Shown: positions 59,060 through 64,000 of the stretch, piece after piece | How the letters are laid out: every line of letters starts with the position of its first letter | Numbering within the stretch: the first letter of the stretch is position 1 | DNA from: Devosia geojensis | GTDB lineage: Bacteria > Pseudomonadota > Alphaproteobacteria > Rhizobiales > Devosiaceae | Reading direction: 5' to 3' | NCBI RefSeq assembly: GCF_000969415.1 | Contig: NZ_JZEX01000157.1 | Location: 1-64,000 of the forward strand | DNA length: 64,000 bases | Notes under the pieces: generated by a model | What the model was told of the DNA's origin: nothing | Databases searched by the model: none | What the model saw: the letters and a program-made list of their open reading frames with translations, nothing else | Program-made: the position numbers and the translations under genes

Positions 59060-59458
59060 ATGCCCACCCGCCTCAAACGCCCGCCCTTCTGGCGCCACCT
59101 TGCGGTGACGGCTGCCCTATTCGGGTTCCTGGGGTATCTCGGCTATTCTGCTCTCAACGGACAGTTCGGCATCGAGAGCCGCGAGGATATCCTGGCCGAC
59201 ATCGGTGCATTGAAGGCGCGTTCGGGGGCGTTGCAGGCGCAGATCGATTCCTATCGCCATCGCGCGACGTTGTTCGATGCGCGCAAGCTCGATCCGGATA
59301 TCCTCGATGAGCGGGCGCGGGCGCTCCTCAACATGGCGCATGCGGATGACATCATCGTCATGGTCGACAAGCAGAGCGGTGAACCTGTATCCGGTTCATT
59401 TTCTGAGTTAGCTGAAAACCAGTTAAACTCGATTATCTCTGATACTTCAGATATTTAA
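59060..59458 (+). CDS. Septum formation initiator family protein (FtsB/DivIC-like)
   Basis: A bitopic division protein of 132 aa: short cytoplasmic tail (RLKRPPFWRH), one helix (about 14-30), and a periplasmic coiled coil (about 40-70, IGALKARSGALQAQIDSYRHR). FtsB links FtsL and FtsQ at the divisome. The tail after residue 95 is Ser/Glu-rich. In rhizobia the gene lies just before pdhA, as here, with eno upstream; in this window maeB takes that place. Confidence 0.87.
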   Translation: MPTRLKRPPFWRHLAVTAALFGFLGYLGYSALNGQFGIESREDILADIGALKARSGALQAQIDSYRHRATLFDARKLDPDILDERARALLNMAHADDIIVMVDKQSGEPVSGSFSELAENQLNSIISDTSDI

Positions 59459-59484
59459 TTAGTTTCCGCTGGGCTGCGGAGCCG

Positions 59485-59514
59485 TTGCCGCAGGGCTGCG
59501 GGTTGCGCTATTAT
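59485..59514 (+). promoter_or_regulatory. Putative promoter of the pdhABC operon
   Basis: TTGCCG (59485-59490) and TATTAT (59509-59514) are spaced by 18 nt. The start would be near 59521. A hairpin (59474-59479 with 59488-59493) overlaps the -35 element and may end ftsB transcription. Confidence 0.5.
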
Positions 59515-59573
59515 GGCGTTCTATGCCCAACTCGGGCGAGCGACGATCCCAATCCCTCATGCGGAGCGTGACA

Positions 59574-60593
59574 ATGGCGCGTAAAGCGGTGGCCAGCAAG
59601 GCCAAGGCGCAATCCAACCTTCCTGAACTGACCAAGGACCAGGAGCTCGAGGCCTACCGCGATATGCTGCTGATCCGCCGCTTCGAGGAGAAGGCGGGCC
59701 AGATGTACGGCATGGGCCTGATCGGCGGCTTCTGCCACCTCTATATCGGGCAGGAGGCTGTCGTCACGGGCGTGACCATGGCCAGCCGCAAGGGCGAAGA
59801 CGCCCAGATCACCGGCTATCGCGACCACGGGCACATGCTCGTCATGGGGCTCGACCCCAAGGGCGTGATGGCCGAGCTCACCGGACGCCAAGGCGGCCTT
59901 TCCAAGGGCAAAGGCGGCTCGATGCACATGTTCTCCAACGAGCACCGCTTCTACGGCGGCAACGGCATCGTCGGCGCCCAGGCCTCGCTCGGCACTGGGC
60001 TCGCCTTCGCCGCCAAGTACCGCGGCGAGGACACGGTCAGCCTCACCTATTTCGGCGACGGCGCGGCCAATCAGGGCCAAGTCTACGAGAGCTTCAACAT
60101 GGCCAAGCTATGGAAGCTGCCGGTCGTGTTCATCATCGAGAACAACAAATACGCCATGGGCACCTCGCTCGAGCGTTCCGCGGCGACGACGGACCTTTCC
60201 AAGCGCGGCCTCTCCTTCGACATTCCCGGCGAGCAGGTCGACGGCATGGACGTGCGCATGACCTACGATGCGGCCCGGCGCGCCATCGAGCATGCGCGAT
60301 CGGGCAAGGGCCCGTATATCCTCGAGATGCTGACCTACCGCTATCGCGGCCACTCCATGTCCGATCCGGCCAAGTACCGCACCAAGGAAGAGGTGAGCCA
60401 ATACCGGCAGGAGCGCGATCCGATCGAGCACAGCAAGGCCCGCATCCTGGACCTCAAGTACGCCACCGAAGAGGACCTGAAGACCATCGAAACCGAGGTG
60501 CGCGCCATCGTCACCGAGGCTGCGGATTTCGCCACCAACGATCCGGAGCCCGATGCCTCGGAACTGTGGACCGACATCACCATTCCCGCATAA
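59574..60593 (+). CDS. pdhA: Pyruvate dehydrogenase E1 component, alpha subunit
   Basis: The thiamine-diphosphate-dependent E1-alpha chain (339 aa) that decarboxylates pyruvate together with PdhB. The TPP-binding motif GDGAANQGQ...ENN is present (GDGAANQGQVYESFNMA and IIENNKYAM), and the phosphorylation-loop region is YRYRGHSMSDPAKYR. I chose ATG 59574, with GGAG 9 nt upstream; ATGs at 59523 and 59559 are earlier but the first is only 2 nt past the predicted transcription start. The N-terminal 15 residues are Ala/Lys-rich. Confidence 0.96.
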   Translation: MARKAVASKAKAQSNLPELTKDQELEAYRDMLLIRRFEEKAGQMYGMGLIGGFCHLYIGQEAVVTGVTMASRKGEDAQITGYRDHGHMLVMGLDPKGVMAELTGRQGGLSKGKGGSMHMFSNEHRFYGGNGIVGAQASLGTGLAFAAKYRGEDTVSLTYFGDGAANQGQVYESFNMAKLWKLPVVFIIENNKYAMGTSLERSAATTDLSKRGLSFDIPGEQVDGMDVRMTYDAARRAIEHARSGKGPYILEMLTYRYRGHSMSDPAKYRTKEEVSQYRQERDPIEHSKARILDLKYATEEDLKTIETEVRAIVTEAADFATNDPEPDASELWTDITIPA

Positions 60594-60674
60594 CGCGTCA
60601 TCAAACCTGAACTGCGGGCGCGCTAGCCTGTCGCTGCTCCGCCGAACGATCTATAGCGTCTTTGGAGACTGCTG

Positions 60675-62069
60675 ATGCCCAACATCCTCATGCCTGCCCT
60701 GTCTCCCACCATGGAGGAGGGCAAGCTCGCCAAGTGGCTGGTCAAGGAAGGCGACACCGTCAATCCGGGCGATGTGCTGGCCGAGATCGAGACCGACAAG
60801 GCGACGATGGAAGTGGAATCGGTCGATAGCGGCGTGGTCAAGCAGCTTCTGGTGGCCGAGGGCACGGAGGGCGTGAAGGTCAATACGCCGATCGCCCTGG
60901 TGCTGGCCGAAGGCGAGGAAGCGCCCGCTGGCGGACCCAGTCCGGCCGAGACCGCGCCTGAACCTGCCGAGGCGCCGGCGGTCCCGGCCGAGAAGGCCGC
61001 TGAAGCTGCGCCCAGCGCCGCTGCCGCTCCCGCTGCTCCCAAGTTTGAAGCGGCGGCCGATCCCGACCTGCCGGAAGGCGTCGAGATGGTCGAAATGACC
61101 GTTCGCCAGGCGCTCAACGAAGCCATGGCCGAGGAGATGCGCCGCGACAAGGACGTCTTCGTCATGGGCGAGGAGGTGGCCGAATACCAGGGCGCCTACA
61201 AGGTCACCCAGGGTCTGCTGCAGGAGTTCGGCAAGGAGCGTGTCATCGACACGCCGATCACCGAGCACGGCTTCGCGGGTCTTGCCACCGGCGCCGCGTT
61301 CGCGGGCCTCAAACCCATCGTCGAGTTCATGACCTGGAACTTCGCCATGCAGGCGATCGACCAGATCATCAACTCGGCCGCCAAGCAGCTCTACATGTCC
61401 GGCGGGCAGGTGACGGCGCCGATGGTCTTCCGCGGCCCGAACGGCGCGGCTGCGCGTGTCGCCGCCCAGCACAGCCAGGACTATTCGGCCTGGTACAGCC
61501 ACATCCCGGGCCTCACCGTCATTGCGCCCTACAGCGCCGCCGACGCCAAGGGGCTCCTCAAGGCCGCGATCCGGTCGCCCAACCCCGTTGTGTTCCTCGA
61601 GAACGAAATCCTCTACGGCTCGACCAGCGAGGTGCCCAAGGTCGACGACTACGTGCTGCCGATCGGCAAGGCGCGGGTCGCGCGCAAGGGCAACGACGTC
61701 ACCATCGTCTCCTTCTCCATGGGCATGCGCTACGCGACGCAGGCGACCGAGAAGCTGGTCGCGGCCGGCGTCGACGTGGAACTCATCGACCTGCGCACGC
61801 TCCGTCCGCTCGACATCGACACCGTCGTCGAGTCGGTCAAGAAAACCGGGCGGTGCGTGACGGTGGAAGAGGGCTGGCCGCAGGGCGGCATCGGTGCCGA
61901 GATCGCTTCGCGCCTCATGGAGCACGCCTTCGATTATCTCGATGCGCCCGTGACCCGCGTCACCGGCAAGGACGTGCCCATGCCTTATGCCGCCAATCTC
62001 GAAAAGCTGGCGCTGCCCAGCGTCGACGAAGTCATCGCGGCGGTGAACGCCGTCACCTACCGCTCGTAA
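60675..62069 (+). CDS. pdhB: Pyruvate dehydrogenase E1 component, beta subunit, with lipoyl domain
   Basis: The E1-beta chain fused to an N-terminal lipoyl domain (464 aa). The lipoyl lysine is in ETDKATMEV (residues about 38-46), an Ala/Pro/Glu-rich linker follows (about 78-130), then the transketolase-like E1-beta domain. This fusion is known in rhizobia and relatives. GGAGA precedes the ATG. It lies between pdhA (81 bp) and pdhC (10 bp). Confidence 0.97.
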   Translation: MPNILMPALSPTMEEGKLAKWLVKEGDTVNPGDVLAEIETDKATMEVESVDSGVVKQLLVAEGTEGVKVNTPIALVLAEGEEAPAGGPSPAETAPEPAEAPAVPAEKAAEAAPSAAAAPAAPKFEAAADPDLPEGVEMVEMTVRQALNEAMAEEMRRDKDVFVMGEEVAEYQGAYKVTQGLLQEFGKERVIDTPITEHGFAGLATGAAFAGLKPIVEFMTWNFAMQAIDQIINSAAKQLYMSGGQVTAPMVFRGPNGAAARVAAQHSQDYSAWYSHIPGLTVIAPYSAADAKGLLKAAIRSPNPVVFLENEILYGSTSEVPKVDDYVLPIGKARVARKGNDVTIVSFSMGMRYATQATEKLVAAGVDVELIDLRTLRPLDIDTVVESVKKTGRCVTVEEGWPQGGIGAEIASRLMEHAFDYLDAPVTRVTGKDVPMPYAANLEKLALPSVDEVIAAVNAVTYRS

Positions 62070-62079
62070 GGGGGTCTTC

Positions 62080-63459
62080 ATGCCGATCGATATCACCATG
62101 CCGGCGCTTTCCCCGACGATGGAGGAGGGCAAGCTTGCCAAGTGGCACGTCAAGGAAGGCGACAGCGTTTCCTCGGGCGACGTGATCGCCGAAATCGAGA
62201 CCGACAAGGCGACGATGGAAGTCGAGGCGGTCGACGAGGGTAAGATCGGCAAGATCATGGTCGCCGAGGGCACGGAAGGTGTGAAGGTCAACGCCGTCAT
62301 CGCCGTGCTGCTGCAGGAAGGCGAGAGCGAGGCGGATATTTCGGCGAAGGCCGAAGCGAAGGCCCCCTCACCCCAGCCCTCTCCCCCGAAGGGAGAGGGG
62401 GCGCCGGCCGCAGCGCCCGCGAGCCCCACCACCTCTCCCTCGGGTGGAGAGGTCGCCGCGCAAGCGGCGGGTGAGGGGGCCTCCACTGCTCCCAAAGTGG
62501 CGGCAGCGCCCACCACCCGCGAAGGCGGGCGCGTGTTCGCGTCGCCGCTCGCTCGCCGCCTCGCCAAGGAAGCCGGCATCGATATCGCGACCGTCGCCGG
62601 ATCGGGTCCGAAGGGCCGGGTGGTCAAGGCCGATGTCGAGAAGGCCAGGTCCGGGGCTGCGCCTGCCAAGGCTGCGCCCGCCGGTGCTCCGGCGGCTGCC
62701 GGCGCGATGCCGGGAGGTATGACCAAGCAGCAGGTTCTGGCGCTCTACGAGGAAGGCTCCTACGAGATCGTCCCCAACGACGGCATGCGCAAGGTCGTCG
62801 CCGCGCGTTTGACCGAGAGCAAGCAGACCGTTCCGCACTTCTACCTGACGCTCGACTGCAAGATCGATGCGCTGATGGACGCTCGCGAGCAGATCAACAA
62901 CCAGGCGCCGAAGTCTAAAGACGGCAAGCCCGAGTACAAGCTCTCGGTCAACGATTTCATCATGAAGGCGTGGGCCGTGGCGCTGCAGCGCGTGCCCGCC
63001 GCCAACGCCACCTGGGCGGGCGACTCGATCCTCTACCACAAGCGCTCGGACGTCGCGGTCGCCGTCGCGGTACCCGGCGGGCTCTTCACGCCCGTCGTCA
63101 AGTCCTGCGATACCAAGACGCTGCGGCAGATCTCGGAGGAGGTCAAAGACCTCGCCGGCCGCGCGCGCAACAAGAAGCTGGCGCCGCACGAATACCAGGG
63201 CGGCTCGACCTCGGTCTCCAACCTCGGCATGTACGGCATCAAGCACTTCGGCGCGGTCATCAACCCGCCGCACGGTACGATCCTGGCGGTCGGGGCCGGC
63301 GAGGAGCGGGTCTATGCCGAGAAGGGCGAGGTCAAGATCGGCCAGTTCATGACCGTCACGCTCTCCTGCGACCACCGCTCTGTGGACGGCGCACTCGGCG
63401 CGGAAGTGCTGGGCGTCTTCAAGACGCTGATCGAAAACCCGGTGATGATGCTGGCCTAA
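62080..63459 (+). CDS. pdhC: Pyruvate dehydrogenase E2 component, dihydrolipoamide acetyltransferase
   Basis: The 459-aa core enzyme that transfers the acetyl group to CoA. Domain order: lipoyl domain (about 1-80, ETDKATMEV), linker, peripheral-subunit-binding domain (about 148-186, [14 protein letters not shown] and [11 protein letters not shown]), second linker, and the catalytic domain with the active-site motif DHRSVDG. The first linker, residues about 94-134, is encoded by a nested palindromic DNA element (62361-62481) and reads [12 protein letters not shown], unlike the usual Ala/Pro linker. GGGGG precedes the ATG. Confidence 0.97.
   Translation: MPIDITMPALSPTMEEGKLAKWHVKEGDSVSSGDVIAEIETDKATMEVEAVDEGKIGKIMVAEGTEGVKVNAVIAVLLQEGESEADISAKAEAKAPSPQPSPPKGEGAPAAAPASPTTSPSGGEVAAQAAGEGASTAPKVAAAPTTREGGRVFASPLARRLAKEAGIDIATVAGSGPKGRVVKADVEKARSGAAPAKAAPAGAPAAAGAMPGGMTKQQVLALYEEGSYEIVPNDGMRKVVAARLTESKQTVPHFYLTLDCKIDALMDAREQINNQAPKSKDGKPEYKLSVNDFIMKAWAVALQRVPAANATWAGDSILYHKRSDVAVAVAVPGGLFTPVVKSCDTKTLRQISEEVKDLAGRARNKKLAPHEYQGGSTSVSNLGMYGIKHFGAVINPPHGTILAVGAGEERVYAEKGEVKIGQFMTVTLSCDHRSVDGALGAEVLGVFKTLIENPVMMLA
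62361..62481. repeat. Nested palindromic element inside the pdhC reading frame
   Basis: The ends are a perfect 13-bp inverted repeat (62361-62373 with 62469-62481). Between them lie three further hairpins: 9 bp (62377-62385 with 62391-62399), 8 bp (62431-62438 with 62446-62453) and 6 bp (62454-62459 with 62464-62469, sharing its last base with the outer arm). The whole reads through as part of the PdhC linker. Such mosaics are typical of intergenic repeats. Confidence 0.75.
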
Positions 63460-63471
63460 GGGGGCAGGGCG

Positions 63472-64000
63472 ATGAAAACCATCCTCGCTTACGGCGACAG
63501 CCTCACCTACGGCGCGAGCCCGATCAAAGGTGGTCCGCGGCATGACTATGAGGACCGCTGGCCGAGCGTGCTCGAGGCAGGGCTTGGCGGCAAGGCGCGG
63601 GTGATCCCCGAAGGGCTCGGCGGGCGCACCACGGCGTTCGACGATCACCTTGCCAATGTAGACCGGAACGGCGCGCGCATCCTGCCGACGCTGCTGGCCA
63701 GCCATTCGCCGCTCGATCTCGTCATCATCATGCTCGGCACCAACGACCTGAAGCCCGCCATCCATGGCAGCGCGCAGACGGCCTCGCACGGCATGCGCCG
63801 GCTGATGCAGGTCATCCGCGGGCACTTCGTCGAGCCGGGGCAGACGGTGCCGCAGATCCTGCTCGTCGCGCCGCCGCTGATCGGCGAGACCGACAATGCC
63901 GACATGCTGATGCATTTCGGCGGCGAGGGCGCCATCGCGCAGTCGCGCGAGTTCGCCCGCCATTACAAAATGCGCGCCGAGGAATACGGCGCCGCCTTCT
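63472..64000 (+). CDS. SGNH/GDSL-type hydrolase (partial, runs off the window)
   Basis: The first 176 codons of a hydrolase whose end lies outside the window. Block I is YGDSLTYGA with the catalytic Ser, block II Gly in GLGGRTTA, and block III MLGTNDLK with the Asn. The catalytic Asp/His block V is beyond the visible part. It starts 12 nt after pdhC and is probably in the same operon; in relatives such a gene separates pdhC from lpdA. The substrate is unknown (lipase, esterase or carbohydrate esterase). Confidence 0.87.
   Translation, partial: MKTILAYGDSLTYGASPIKGGPRHDYEDRWPSVLEAGLGGKARVIPEGLGGRTTAFDDHLANVDRNGARILPTLLASHSPLDLVIIMLGTNDLKPAIHGSAQTASHGMRRLMQVIRGHFVEPGQTVPQILLVAPPLIGETDNADMLMHFGGEGAIAQSREFARHYKMRAEEYGAAF

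Overview
The window is a GC-rich chromosomal segment of an alphaproteobacterium of the Hyphomicrobiales (Rhizobiales) type. The evidence is a PII/glutamine synthetase pair behind a sigma-54 promoter, a short (449 aa) ProRS, the tig / clpP-clpX / lon / hupB block, a 14-gene nuo operon whose nuoE carries a helix-hairpin-helix extension, nuoN followed by birA and rnj, and pdhA-pdhB-pdhC with a lipoyl domain on E1-beta. A Devosia-like genus is my best guess from gene content; it is not proven by anything here. There is no prophage, CRISPR array or complete insertion sequence.

Layout. 0.1-6.5 kb (minus strand): cardiolipin synthase, a GGDEF diguanylate cyclase, an RhlE-type DEAD-box helicase with a long leader, and topoisomerase IV subunit B. 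6.8-12.9 kb (plus): a secreted hypothetical protein; an ABC-F translation factor behind a leader ORF; a PilZ protein; a MAPEG-type membrane protein; a YCII/DGPF protein with an ECF42-type sigma factor; a RibD/DHFR-like reductase. Three similar ECF-type promoter motifs suggest that the sigma factor controls this cluster. 12.9-14.8 kb (minus): glnA and glnB. 15.1-26.5 kb (plus): tRNA-Leu, trigger factor, NAD(P)H-hydrate repair enzyme, a small protein, ClpP, ClpX, an Rsm22-like methyltransferase, Lon (behind a heat-shock-type promoter), a TetA-like efflux pump placed between lon and hupB, and HU. 26.8-32.3 kb is accessory: tRNA-Val, an autotransporter, tRNA-Asp, an FMN reductase and two tandem outer-membrane proteins.

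32.6-50.8 kb is one long plus-strand unit encoding respiratory complex I (nuoA to nuoN, with an extra two-helix protein between nuoE and nuoF), followed by birA, RNase J and a DUF1467 membrane protein. A YjbR-like gene converges on it with overlapping stop codons. 51.2-51.3 kb holds a candidate structured small RNA on the minus strand. 51.4-64 kb (plus): prolyl-tRNA synthetase, LolC/E and LolD lipoprotein release, an EAL phosphodiesterase with a periplasmic sensor, malic enzyme, an FtsB-like division protein, the pyruvate dehydrogenase genes pdhABC, and the start of an SGNH hydrolase that runs off the window.

Much of the window is core physiology: protein quality control, nitrogen assimilation, NADH oxidation and pyruvate entry into the TCA cycle. 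The points most worth a second look are the ABC-F leader (uORF plus a helix that can cover the RBS), the apparent self-contained ECF42 regulon, the palindromic repeat element read as protein in the PdhC linker, the candidate sRNA upstream of proS, and the efflux gene with a palindromic operator between lon and hupB.
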